From assembly GCA_051920445.1 (NCBI GenBank), contig JBPPLN010000001.1, forward strand, positions 558,001 to 622,000: 64,000 bases of DNA, read 5' to 3'. Source of the DNA: CAG-177 sp003514385. GTDB taxonomy: Bacteria; Bacillota; Clostridia; Oscillospirales; Acutalibacteraceae. Shown here in pieces: positions 30,578 through 38,286 of the stretch. The first letter of the stretch is position 1. Every line of letters begins with the position of its first letter. A program made the position numbers and the translations under genes. The notes under the pieces are model-generated. The model searched no databases, had not been told where the DNA came from, and was given only the letters and a program-made list of their open reading frames with translations.

Positions 30578-31852
30578 TCATCTGCTCATGGCGAGCGCGA
30601 AAAAGCCGTCCTCTTCGTGCGCGAGCACTGTGGAGACGAAATAGCGCACATCGTCCATGGCGTGGTCGTATTCCTTTCTCGGAGCATCGCGTGCGGCAGT
30701 GTTATCCCATCTGTAGAGGGAAAATTCCCGAAGGCAGTCCGTGCATGACTGCGAGAAAAGGATGCGCCGCTCCTTGAGGGCATCCGAAACGCGGCGGATG
30801 CCGTCTATAACATCATTCTTTGCGGGCACGGCGTGGAACCTGCCGTGGCGGCGGATACATTCGAGAAAGCTCGCGGCGGAGGGGTCTGCTATGACCGCCT
30901 CTATGTTGAGGTCGCCCGCAAGCTGTTCGAGCGAGGCGTAGTGCTCCTCGTCGGTGCGCTGCTCACCCTCCCTGCGGCTGTCGAAATAATATTCGTTCAG
31001 CCTGTACCACCGCCCGCCGTACTCGCCCCAGAGTCCGAACGACGACGGGTTGACCGTACCGTAATCGCAGGAGATGAAGTAGCGCGACGGTATGCCTGCA
31101 GGTTCCGCGACATGAACCGAGCGCGAAAAGAACGGATAGACGAGTCCCTGCGCCGCGACCCATTTGCCCAGAACGAAGCGGTCATAGAACGCGCCGCTGT
31201 AAAGGCTCTCGTATCTGCGCTTTATCGCGGGCGTAAGCGACGGATTGTCGTCCATGGTGAAATGGAGATACAGGCAGTTTTTCTCCGCGCTCTTTTTTAT
31301 CCATTCCTCGTAGAACCAGTGCAGAGGCGTATCGGGGTTGCAGTTGAACCACAGCTTCGAGCCGTCGAGCGAGCAGCGCGCGAGAGCCTGCTCAACAAAT
31401 GACCGCGGCATCAGGGCGACCTCGTCGAGCAGAACGCCGCCGAGCGTCATGCCCTGAATGAGCGCCGCCGAGCTCTCGTCCTTGCCCCCGAAGAGATAAA
31501 ATCGGTTGCGCCTGCCGGAGTATTCTATCTCCACCAGATGCTGGGACAGCTTCTCGCGGCAGTCGAAGCCGAGTCGGCGCAGGACGGGCAGAATCGGCGT
31601 GATTATGTTTCTTCTAAGCGAAGTCACCGTCTTGCCGCACAGCGCGAAAGATGTATCGTCAAACGCCGAAAACGCCCACGCGACAAATGAGACAGACATG
31701 CACACCGTCTTGCCGGATCGCACCGCGCCATCGCAGATTATCGCGTCAAAATTTCTGTCCGGGCTCGACGGGCACCACCACGAGAGCACCCGAAGCTGCT
31801 TTTCCGAGAAGCTCTCAAAAGTGTTATTTTTGCGTTTATTCACCCGCATCAT
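30578..31852 (-). CDS. phage terminase large subunit
   Basis: 424 residues. ATPase motifs are ICDGAVRSGKTVCMS (Walker A, about 38-52), GGVLLDEVALMP (Walker B, about 137-148) and a coupling segment LWFNCNPD. The C-terminal nuclease shows YFISCDYGTVNPSSFG with the first metal-binding Asp near 258, VIADPSAASF, and DHAMDDVRYFVS with the last Asp. The translation start is one of two adjacent ATG codons (31852, 31849) that overlap the end of the small-subunit gene. It packages DNA into preformed heads through the portal encoded next. The domain set is complete, so packaging could work in principle. Confidence 0.92.
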   Translation of the reverse strand: MMRVNKRKNNTFESFSEKQLRVLSWWCPSSPDRNFDAIICDGAVRSGKTVCMSVSFVAWAFSAFDDTSFALCGKTVTSLRRNIITPILPVLRRLGFDCREKLSQHLVEIEYSGRRNRFYLFGGKDESSAALIQGMTLGGVLLDEVALMPRSFVEQALARCSLDGSKLWFNCNPDTPLHWFYEEWIKKSAEKNCLYLHFTMDDNPSLTPAIKRRYESLYSGAFYDRFVLGKWVAAQGLVYPFFSRSVHVAEPAGIPSRYFISCDYGTVNPSSFGLWGEYGGRWYRLNEYYFDSRREGEQRTDEEHYASLEQLAGDLNIEAVIADPSAASFLECIRRHGRFHAVPAKNDVIDGIRRVSDALKERRILFSQSCTDCLREFSLYRWDNTAARDAPRKEYDHAMDDVRYFVSTVLAHEEDGFFALAMSR

Positions 31853-32330
31853 CCCCGCGCAGAGCACGCGCACTGCGGTCAAGCGCGCAGAGGAAATCCG
31901 AATTTTCTCCCGCCGAAGCGGCATTGCTCAGCTCGCAGAGTCGGTCGAGCGCCTTGAGCCGATCGAAAAATTTGACCTCAAGTCCTCCGCCTTTCGGGCG
32001 TTTGATATCCGATACCATCGTCAGGTCCAGCTTTTCTATCTCCGCCCCGTCCGGTAGCTCGTCCGACAAAATGAGCTTCACCGCGTCCGCAACGCTCCCG
32101 AAAGCGAGTCTGCGGTAGCCCTCCGTGACCTCCGCAAGCTTCGCGTCGCGCTCGTTTTCGAGCTTCGTTATTCTTCTTTTTATCTCCGGGTCGGCGAGCA
32201 GCCTCATCGCCGTTCGCTCCGGGTGGACGGAATAGCCCGCCCGCGCAGCCGACGCGCGCGGTTCGCGGGACGCGACAAAGAAGCGGCAGAAAATCTCCTC
32301 TTTCGGCGAAAGCGGTTCTTTCTTTTTCAT
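31836..32330 (-). CDS. phage terminase small subunit, Terminase_2-like
   Basis: 164 residues. It opens LSPKEEIFCRFFVASREPRA, then SAARAGYSVHPERTAMRLLADPEIKRRI, the HTH signature of the small-subunit family that recognises the packaging site. The central helices (KLENERDAKLAEV) form the oligomerisation core and the acidic C-terminus contacts the large subunit. The large-subunit gene starts inside its last codons. A phage-derived locus retaining both terminase subunits can in principle choose DNA to package. Confidence 0.88.
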   Translation of the reverse strand: MKKKEPLSPKEEIFCRFFVASREPRASAARAGYSVHPERTAMRLLADPEIKRRITKLENERDAKLAEVTEGYRRLAFGSVADAVKLILSDELPDGAEIEKLDLTMVSDIKRPKGGGLEVKFFDRLKALDRLCELSNAASAGENSDFLCALDRSARALRGDDAGE

Positions 32331-32422
32331 ACTCTCATCTCCTCATCTATATTCACGGGCTCTTCGGCGGCGGTCTCCGAAGCGCCCGTCACCCATAGCG
32401 AAAACGCCCCGATTTTTTGCAT
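32327..32422 (-). CDS. possible 31-residue leader ORF before the terminase genes
   Basis: A short frame (MQKIGAFSLWVTG... to ...NIDEEMRV) whose TGA overlaps the terminase small-subunit ATG as ATGA, the same coupling used elsewhere in the locus. No ribosome-binding site is evident ahead of its ATG and no family is recognised, so it may be chance. Confidence 0.22.
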   Translation of the reverse strand: MQKIGAFSLWVTGASETAAEEPVNIDEEMRV

Positions 32423-32581
32423 ATCGGGGTGCAAAAAACGGCGGGGCGTCAACAAAGTTCATATTTTATTAATATTTAGAGAAACAAAAAGTCTGTTTTC
32501 GCCTGTTTTCAGGCATTTTTCGGTTGATTTTCCCCGTTTTCGGTGATTGCCGCCGATTACGCAAGATTTTTGCTCTTTTGC

Positions 32582-32608
32582 TTGACTTTTGAGGTCGTGG
32601 GGTATAAA
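32582..32608 (+). promoter_or_regulatory. candidate promoter of mgtE
   Basis: TTGACT and TATAAA with a short 15-base spacer, about 205 bases upstream of the mgtE start; the long leader in between is described separately. Confidence 0.4.
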
Positions 32609-32813
32609 CTAATGTAGGAGTGCGAAAAGTGCTCACGTCGGGCTTTCCCGACGCAAAATTTTTTGAAAAGTGGTGAATTTTTTTGGGCAGCGACAAACCT
32701 AAGCCGCGAAGTTGGCAAACTAAAAATAAAGCTGTGGGGTCACGCCCGAAAAAGTTCGACCGATAAAAAAATCGGCTCTTTTTGCGTGCGCCTCACGGAG
32801 AAAGAGGTGCAAT
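32609..32813 (+). promoter_or_regulatory. structured mgtE leader with terminator-like hairpin, candidate riboswitch
   Basis: About 200 noncoding bases between the promoter and mgtE. A hairpin CGTCGGGCTTTCCCGACG lies at 32638-32655. A compact block at about 32689-32750 can close with GGGC...GCCC, hold a GCC...GGC hairpin inside, and form a possible GACAAACC with GGGGTC pseudoknot. CCGATAAAAAAATCGG followed by CTCTTTTTG (32757-32783) is an intrinsic terminator-like element just before the ribosome-binding site. This layout, aptamer-like fold then terminator, is that of a transcription-attenuating riboswitch. It does not match the Mg2+ M-box consensus as I know it. Confidence 0.45.
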
Positions 32814-34166
32814 ATGAGCCGTGATATCCTGGAAAATATCAGCGCACTGTTGGCGGAGGGCAAACTTGCCGATCTGCGTGAACAACTGTGCGACATGAAC
32901 GTCGTTGATATAGCGCAGGCGATGGAATCGCTCCCGGAAGACGAGCTTCTGCGGATATTCCGCATCCTCCCCAAAGACATATCGGCGGACGTTTTTTCTT
33001 ATCTTGAGCCCGATTCTCAGGCGCAGCTGCTGAATCTTATAACAGATACAGAGCTTGAGAACCTGCTTGACGACATGTTCCTTGACGACACCGTCGACTT
33101 CCTCGAAGAAGTCCCGGCAAACGTCGTGCGCCGCGTGCTCGCAAAGGCAGACAGCGAGACGAGGTGCCTGATAAACAGATTTTTGAAATATCCCGAAAAC
33201 AGCGCAGGTTCGATAATGACCATTGAGATGGTCGAGCTGCATGACTTTTTCACAGTCGGCCAGGCAATCGAGCACATCCGCTCGACCGCCGTCGACAAAG
33301 AGACGGTCTACACCTGCTTCTGCATCGACGACAAGCGCCATCTTATCGGCACGGTCGCCCTGCACACGCTGCTGATGGCAAAAGACAACGAGCTTATCCG
33401 CGACATAATGGACACCGACTCCCAGCTCATCTGCGTCAACACGCTCGACGACCAGGAGAAGGTTGCGGACATAGCGAGAAAATACGACCTGCTCTCCGTT
33501 CCAGTTGTTGACAACGAGGCGAGGCTCGTCGGCATAATCACGATAGACGACATCGTCGACGTCATCGAGGACGAGAACACCGAGGACTTCGAGAAGATGG
33601 CAATGCTTCATCCCTCGGACGACAACTACCTCAAGACGGGCGTTTTCAAGCTCGCAAAGAACAGAATCCTCTGGCTTCTGGTGCTCATGGTCTCGGCGAC
33701 TTTTACAGGCAAGATAATCGAAAACTACGAGAATATGCTCGCGGCAGTCGCGGGACTCACCGCCTGCATACCGATGCTCATGGACACGGGCGGAAACGCC
33801 GGCAATCAGGTCTCGACGCTGATAATCCGCGGTCTTGCGCTCGGCGAGATCCACCCGAAGGACTATCTGAAGATAGTGTTCAAAGAGATAAGAGTCGCGC
33901 TCATCTGCGGGCTGACCCTCGCGGCAGTCAACATCGGCAGAATGATGCTCTTCTCCTCCGGCGGGATGCCTGTTTATCTTGTCGTTTCAGCCGCAATGGT
34001 CTGCGCGGTCATAGTAGCGAAAATAATCGGCTGCACCCTGCCGATTATTGCGAAGCTGATAAAACTCGACCCCGCGCTCATGGCAGGACCGATGATAACG
34101 ACGATAGTCGATATGGTCACCCTGCTCATCTACTTCGCACTCGCAAAAGCGTTCCTCGCGATATAA
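32814..34166 (+). CDS. mgtE: magnesium transporter MgtE
   Basis: A 450-residue channel for Mg2+ entry. The N domain (1-130) is a helical superhelix with the repeated LPEDELLRIFRILP and FLEEVPANVVRRVL elements. Two CBS domains follow at about 135-255 (VYTCFCIDDKRHLIGTV, SVPVVDNEARLVGIITIDD) and bind Mg2+ to gate the pore. A connecting helix leads to five membrane helices at about 275-450, with MLMDTGGNAGNQVSTL, the conserved pore segment, near 330, and DPALMAGPMITTIVD near 425. AGAGGTG lies ahead of the ATG. A strong terminator follows, so it is monocistronic behind a long structured leader. Confidence 0.97.
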   Translation: MSRDILENISALLAEGKLADLREQLCDMNVVDIAQAMESLPEDELLRIFRILPKDISADVFSYLEPDSQAQLLNLITDTELENLLDDMFLDDTVDFLEEVPANVVRRVLAKADSETRCLINRFLKYPENSAGSIMTIEMVELHDFFTVGQAIEHIRSTAVDKETVYTCFCIDDKRHLIGTVALHTLLMAKDNELIRDIMDTDSQLICVNTLDDQEKVADIARKYDLLSVPVVDNEARLVGIITIDDIVDVIEDENTEDFEKMAMLHPSDDNYLKTGVFKLAKNRILWLLVLMVSATFTGKIIENYENMLAAVAGLTACIPMLMDTGGNAGNQVSTLIIRGLALGEIHPKDYLKIVFKEIRVALICGLTLAAVNIGRMMLFSSGGMPVYLVVSAAMVCAVIVAKIIGCTLPIIAKLIKLDPALMAGPMITTIVDMVTLLIYFALAKAFLAI

Positions 34167-34173
34167 AAAAATT

Positions 34174-34208
34174 ATCCTCCGTACATTTTGGTGTACGGAG
34201 GATTTTTA
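34174..34208 (+). terminator. terminator after mgtE
   Basis: ATCCTCCGTACA and TGTACGGAGGAT form a perfect 12-pair stem with a 6-base loop, followed by TTTTA. Confidence 0.9.
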
Positions 34209-34253
34209 TGCTTTGTATGGCGCGGATTGTATGTCATTTAAAATTCGAGGCAA

Positions 34254-34310
34254 TAGCCACTCAGTCTACGCTTCGCGTATCCGGCTCCCATACAGGGGAG
34301 CCTATGTCAA
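34254..34310. repeat. dispersed two-hairpin repeat, copy 1
   Basis: ACTCAGTCT, then the small hairpin ACGCTTCGCGT, then GGCTCCCATACAGGGGAGCC. The same order, CTCAGTC, a small hairpin and a CTCCCC...GGGG hairpin, recurs at 60941-60995. It lies between convergent mgtE and gapA and is noncoding. Confidence 0.7.
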
Positions 34311-34335
34311 GAATTCGCCGAAGATAACAATATAA

Positions 34336-34366
34336 AAAAAATGCCCCGCACTTTCGTGCGGGGCAC
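34336..34366 (-). terminator. terminator after gapA
   Basis: On the minus strand TGCCCCGCAC and GTGCGGGGCA form a perfect 10-pair stem with a short loop, followed by TTTTTTTT. Confidence 0.9.
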
Positions 34367-34379
34367 TGAACTTGGCTGA

Positions 34380-35453
34380 TTACTTGCTGAGCTCTGCGAA
34401 ATACTTGATGGTTCTAACCATCTGGCTGGTGTAGGAGTTCTCGTTGTCGTACCACGAAACAACCTGAACCTCATACAGATCGTCAGCGATCTTAGCAACC
34501 ATGGTCTGAGTTGCATCGAAGAGAGAGCCGAATCTCATGCCGATAACATCGGAGGAAACGATCGGATCCTCATTGTAGCCGAAGGAAGCGGAAGCAGCAG
34601 CCTTCATAGCAGCGTTGATGCCTTCCTTAGTCACATCGCTGCCCTTGACAACAGCGGTAAGGATGGTGGTGGAGCCGGTCGGCACGGGAACTCTCTGAGC
34701 GGAGCCGATAAGCTTGCCGTTGAGCTCGGGGATAACAAGGCCGATAGCCTTAGCAGCGCCGGTCGAGTTGGGAACGATGTTGGCAGCGCCTGCACGGGCA
34801 CGTCTCTTGTCGCCCTTTCTGTGGGGGCCGTCGAGGATCATCTGATCGCCGGTATAAGCGTGGATGGTGGACATGATACCGCTCTGGATGGGAGCGTAAT
34901 CGTTAAGAGCCTTAGCCATGGGAGCAAGGCAGTTGGTGGTGCAGGAAGCTGCACTGATGATGGTGTCGTCGGCATTGAGGGTGCCCTCGTTGACGCTGAA
35001 GACGATGGTCTTGAGGTCATTGCCTGCGGGAGCAGAGATAACGACCTTCTTAGCGCCTGCATCGATGTGAGCCTGGCTCTTAGCCTTGGAGCAGTAGAAG
35101 CCGGTGCACTCAAGAACAACATCAACGTCAAGCTCGCCCCAGGGAAGATCCTTCGCGTTGGGCATAGCATAGATGGTGATCTCCTTACCGTCAACTATGA
35201 TAGCGCCGGGAACCTTGACAGTCTTGCCGTCCTCTTCATACTCAGCAGCCTTGAAGTCTACGGTGTGAAGATTCTCGCCTATTCTTCCGCAATAGCCGCC
35301 CTGAGCGGTATCGTACTTGAGAAGGTTTGCAAGCATCTCGGGGCTGGTAAGATCGTTGATAGCAACAACCTCGTAGCCCTCTGCGCCGAACATCTGACGG
35401 AATGCAAGACGACCGATACGGCCAAAGCCGTTAATAGCAACTTTAACTGACAT
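34380..35453 (-). CDS. gapA: glyceraldehyde-3-phosphate dehydrogenase, type I
   Basis: A 357-residue glycolytic enzyme that oxidises glyceraldehyde-3-phosphate to 1,3-bisphosphoglycerate with NAD+. The Rossmann motif INGFGRIGRLAFRQ is at residues 7-20, with NDLTSPEMLA after the second strand. The catalytic Cys is in SAASCTTNCLAP near residue 170. YTGDQMILDGPHRKGDKRRARAG (quoted in parts: YTGDQ, DGPHRKG) follows, and SWYDNENSYTSQMVRTI closes the protein. Codon use is markedly biased to a few favoured codons, as expected for a highly expressed gene. A TTGCAT/TAAAAT promoter and a strong terminator flank it, so it is monocistronic and not in an operon with pgk or tpiA. Confidence 0.98.
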   Translation of the reverse strand: MSVKVAINGFGRIGRLAFRQMFGAEGYEVVAINDLTSPEMLANLLKYDTAQGGYCGRIGENLHTVDFKAAEYEEDGKTVKVPGAIIVDGKEITIYAMPNAKDLPWGELDVDVVLECTGFYCSKAKSQAHIDAGAKKVVISAPAGNDLKTIVFSVNEGTLNADDTIISAASCTTNCLAPMAKALNDYAPIQSGIMSTIHAYTGDQMILDGPHRKGDKRRARAGAANIVPNSTGAAKAIGLVIPELNGKLIGSAQRVPVPTGSTTILTAVVKGSDVTKEGINAAMKAAASASFGYNEDPIVSSDVIGMRFGSLFDATQTMVAKIADDLYEVQVVSWYDNENSYTSQMVRTIKYFAELSK

Positions 35454-35504
35454 TTGAATTCCTCCGTTGTTAGTATAATTGGTTATTGGTTATATACCTC
35501 ATAT

Positions 35505-35533
35505 ATTTTAGCCGTTTTTGTCCTCATATGCAA
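35505..35533 (-). promoter_or_regulatory. promoter of gapA
   Basis: TTGCAT, a 17-base spacer and TAAAAT on the minus strand, about 50 bases upstream of the start codon. Confidence 0.6.
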
Positions 35534-35675
35534 GCAATTTGATAAAATTTTACAGATACAGGAAAAGTTTCGTTAATCTGCCCAAAATATTGTATCATAA
35601 AGCCCAAAAGGACATAATACTGCCGAAAATCCGGCGCGGATATTTTGACATATCGGCATCATTATTTTGCCTTTC

Positions 35676-35710
35676 AAAACAAAATCTCCCCGCCTTCAAA
35701 AAGCAGGGAG
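35676..35710 (-). terminator. terminator after the ftsE-ftsX-M23-S41 cluster
   Basis: On the minus strand CTCCCTGC and GCGGGGAG pair with one G-T, followed by ATTTTGTTTT. Confidence 0.7.
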
Positions 35711-35732
35711 TTTGCATATCTTATTTTCGGTC

Positions 35733-36947
35733 TCAGCCCTCTGACGAGTTGCCCGCGAGCATGGAGATAGCAGCCTGAAGCTGGGTGTCTCTGTCCTTTT
35801 CGAGCGTGCTGAGATTCTCTCTGAGCGAATCCGCGAGGATGATTTCGGTGTCCGGAGTCAGACCCTTTCCGTCGAAACTCTCGCTGATATAGGGCAGCAT
35901 CTTCGAAGTGGTCAGCACGACTGCGCCGCCGTCGCTGAGCTCAAAAGTCTCCTGAACGTCGGCTCTGCCGGCTGTCTTTTCGCCGATAAGGAACGCTTTG
36001 CCGAAATCCTTGAGGTCGCAGGCGAACAGCTCGCCGTAGCCCGCGGTGTCGGAATTTATGAGCACCGCCATGGGCATCGTTATATCCTTGGCGTCGGAGC
36101 TGTAGGTCTTGACGTTGTTGCCGTTTTTGTCAACGAGCGTCGCGAGCGCCTTGTTGCCCTCGGTCGCCGTCGGGACAAGATAATCTATAACGCGGCAGGT
36201 GTATTCAATAGTTCCGTCATAGGTCGAGCGCACATCGAAAACGAGGCTCTTCGCGCCCTCTTTCTTGAGCTGGTCGACTGCCTTTTCAAGCTGGTTCAAT
36301 GTATTCTTGTAGAACGCGGATATCTTTATATATCCGACCGTGCCGATAAGCTCATAGCTGACGGTCTGGTTTGTGTAACCGAGGACGACGTTGACGGATT
36401 TGTCGACATCGTCGCGCCTGTAGGTGAGGCTGACGGAGGTCAGCTTTATACCGCTGAGTCTGCCCGCCATTTCACTGATGTTTTCGGCAGTTACCGTGTC
36501 GCCGCCTATAGCAACTATCTTATCGCCCTTCTGAAGCCCCTCGGTCTGCGCCGGGGAGTTGGGATAGACTTCCGTTATGAGCAGATACCCGCTCTCGGGG
36601 TCTGTTTCAACCTCAACACCGATGCCCGCGCTGCGTCCCTCAAGCTTCGAGGAATAGAGCTTGTAGGCGTCCGCATTCATATAGCGGCTGTACTTGTCGC
36701 CGAGTCCGTTGATATAGCCGTTTTCGAGGTTCGAGTCGAGCAGAGCCTCGTCTATATCGCCGTAGTACTTCGAGCGGACGATCTTGTCGACCTCCTCGAC
36801 CGCATCATACATCTGCGCGCGCTTGGGAAGGTCGGTTATCAGCTTGTTGTACATACGCTGTGAGACCGACATCGTTATTGCGAAGGTCGCGGTCGCACTC
36901 AGAATAATGAGCGCAATCGCAAGTCCGAGCGAAATTTTCTTGTTCAT
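35733..36947 (-). CDS. S41 (C-terminal processing) peptidase homologue, apparently lacking the catalytic dyad
   Basis: 404 residues. One N-terminal membrane anchor (8-28) is followed by a helical region, a PDZ domain (LITEVYPNSPAQTEGLQKGD near 130) and the S41 domain. In active family members the serine stands in TASASE or SASASE and the lysine 25 residues later in TFGKG. Here the matching segments are SDTAGYGE and TAGRA, so the Ser is replaced by Gly and the Lys by Arg. The surrounding fold motifs (MAVLIN, IGEKT, GKGLTPD) are kept. It ends the ftsE-ftsX-M23 cluster, where related genera carry an active CtpA, so it may be a scaffold rather than an enzyme. Confidence 0.85.
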   Translation of the reverse strand: MNKKISLGLAIALIILSATATFAITMSVSQRMYNKLITDLPKRAQMYDAVEEVDKIVRSKYYGDIDEALLDSNLENGYINGLGDKYSRYMNADAYKLYSSKLEGRSAGIGVEVETDPESGYLLITEVYPNSPAQTEGLQKGDKIVAIGGDTVTAENISEMAGRLSGIKLTSVSLTYRRDDVDKSVNVVLGYTNQTVSYELIGTVGYIKISAFYKNTLNQLEKAVDQLKKEGAKSLVFDVRSTYDGTIEYTCRVIDYLVPTATEGNKALATLVDKNGNNVKTYSSDAKDITMPMAVLINSDTAGYGELFACDLKDFGKAFLIGEKTAGRADVQETFELSDGGAVVLTTSKMLPYISESFDGKGLTPDTEIILADSLRENLSTLEKDRDTQLQAAISMLAGNSSEG

Positions 36948-36975
36948 TTGCTTTCACGTTCCTTCCTGCCTGAGA

Positions 36976-38286
36976 TCAATTCGGAGGCGTGACAAAATCG
37001 AGAGGATTGAGCCTTGTGACGACACCGTTCTTGACCTGCATGACCTGGAAATGGACATGCGGTCCGGTGACATATCCGGTGTTGCCCATATAGGCGATGA
37101 CCTCGCCTTTTTCAACATACTGTCCCGCCGAAGCGACTATCTTCGAGCAGTGGCCGTAATATGTTCTGTATCCGTCGCCGTGGTCGACGGTGATATAGTT
37201 GCCGCCGACATCGGAATAGCCTCTGACGAGCACCTTGCCGCTCTGTGCCGCGACTATCTTCTTGCCGTAGGAGACATTGACGCCGTTTTCGCGCACGACT
37301 ATATCGATAGCCGGGTGCATGGTGTAGGTTCCGTCACCCTCGGGGTCGTAGTAGCCGTAGCCCGCGGAGATGTAAGAGTTCTTATATGGAACCGGCCACA
37401 TCATCTCGCCGTCGTTATAAAATCCATCGTCATCGTCGCCGCTCTGGGAGCCGCCGCTGATGATTTTGTCTATCTGGCGCTCAAATGCCTCACGCTTTCT
37501 GTACTGCCGCTGAATCTCCCGCTGATATTCGGCGCTGCTCTTGTCGAGCGAGGTCATGAGAGCCGATATCTGACGGTAGTTCGCGTTATATGCGTTCTGC
37601 TTTGAAGCGAGTTCTCTATTTTTAGTGTCGAGTTCGGATTTCTTCTCGACCAGAGACGAGCGCTTCTCTTCGAGAGCTTTTTTGTCCTCGTCGAGCTCCG
37701 CCTTGGCGGCGTTGAGCTCCTCGGTCTGCTTTTCGAGCTGGGAGATGAGCTTGTTGTCGTTCTCCGTGACGCTCGCGAGCAGCTGGATGCGAAGCAAGAG
37801 CGATGAGATGCTGTCCGACTCGAGCAGGATTTCAATCCACGAGGACGAGCCCGCCATATATGTGGCGCGCAGGCGTTCTGATATCTTCTCCTGCGTGGCG
37901 TCAATCTGCTCGTCGAGCTTGTCTATCTTCGACTGAGCTTCGTCAATTTTTTTATCGAGCGCCGCTATCTCCCTGTCATAGTCCGCAATGTCCGCATTCA
38001 GAACGGAGAGCTGGGAGTTTATGACATCGAGCTGGCTGCTTATCGCCTCAGCCTGAGAAGAGAGCAGTTTCATCTTCTCCGTATTCGAGGTCTGCTGATT
38101 TTTTATGCTTTCAAGCTTTTTCTTGTTTGCCTCAATCTCTTTTTCGAGTTCGTTATACTCCTGCTTGAGATCCTCGAGGCTCTTCGCCTGAACCCTTGTC
38201 GGGAAAATTCCGGTCATCAGCACGAGCGCCGCGCAAAGAACAAACGCCGCCGCTCTTCTGAGCCATGTGTTACGCTTATTCTTCAT
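36976..38286 (-). CDS. M23 peptidase with coiled coil, FtsEX-associated (EnvC/PcsB-like)
   Basis: 436 residues. A signal peptide (VLCAALVLMTGIFPTRVQA, 16-34) is followed by a long coiled coil (about 36-290) with regular LEEKxxEL heptads, and a C-terminal LytM/M23 domain from about 325. Zinc ligands are present: MHPAID and HVHFQ, with YYGHCSKI between. In many bacteria FtsEX regulates a coiled-coil hydrolase of this kind at the septum, and the gene lies directly after ftsX here with an 11-base overlap. Unlike E. coli EnvC the metal site looks intact, so it may cut peptidoglycan itself, as proposed for PcsB-type partners. Confidence 0.9.
   Translation of the reverse strand: MKNKRNTWLRRAAAFVLCAALVLMTGIFPTRVQAKSLEDLKQEYNELEKEIEANKKKLESIKNQQTSNTEKMKLLSSQAEAISSQLDVINSQLSVLNADIADYDREIAALDKKIDEAQSKIDKLDEQIDATQEKISERLRATYMAGSSSWIEILLESDSISSLLLRIQLLASVTENDNKLISQLEKQTEELNAAKAELDEDKKALEEKRSSLVEKKSELDTKNRELASKQNAYNANYRQISALMTSLDKSSAEYQREIQRQYRKREAFERQIDKIISGGSQSGDDDDGFYNDGEMMWPVPYKNSYISAGYGYYDPEGDGTYTMHPAIDIVVRENGVNVSYGKKIVAAQSGKVLVRGYSDVGGNYITVDHGDGYRTYYGHCSKIVASAGQYVEKGEVIAYMGNTGYVTGPHVHFQVMQVKNGVVTRLNPLDFVTPPN

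Noticed and set aside
32469..32696. Basic 75-residue frame on the minus strand between terminase and mgtE
   Set aside because: No ribosome-binding site, Lys/Arg/Pro-rich composition of noncoding AT/GC mix, and it overlaps the mgtE promoter and leader.
32609..32813. M-box (ykoK) magnesium riboswitch or c-di-GMP riboswitch
   Set aside because: The conserved core segments of these classes as I know them could not be placed; only the general leader-plus-terminator layout fits, so no class was named.
18376..32813. att sites flanking the phage-derived locus
   Set aside because: No direct repeat of useful length was seen between 18.38-18.54 kb and 32.4-32.8 kb, and no tRNA gene lies at either end; short matches would be chance.
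32793..33854. 353-residue antisense frame in mgtE
   Set aside because: Mirror frame of a well-supported gene; no start signal or family features. The same holds for long antisense frames at 7905-8846 (hslO), 40402-41343 (PucR/CdaR-like), 41626-42597 (ylmH-like) and 34821-35450 (gapA).
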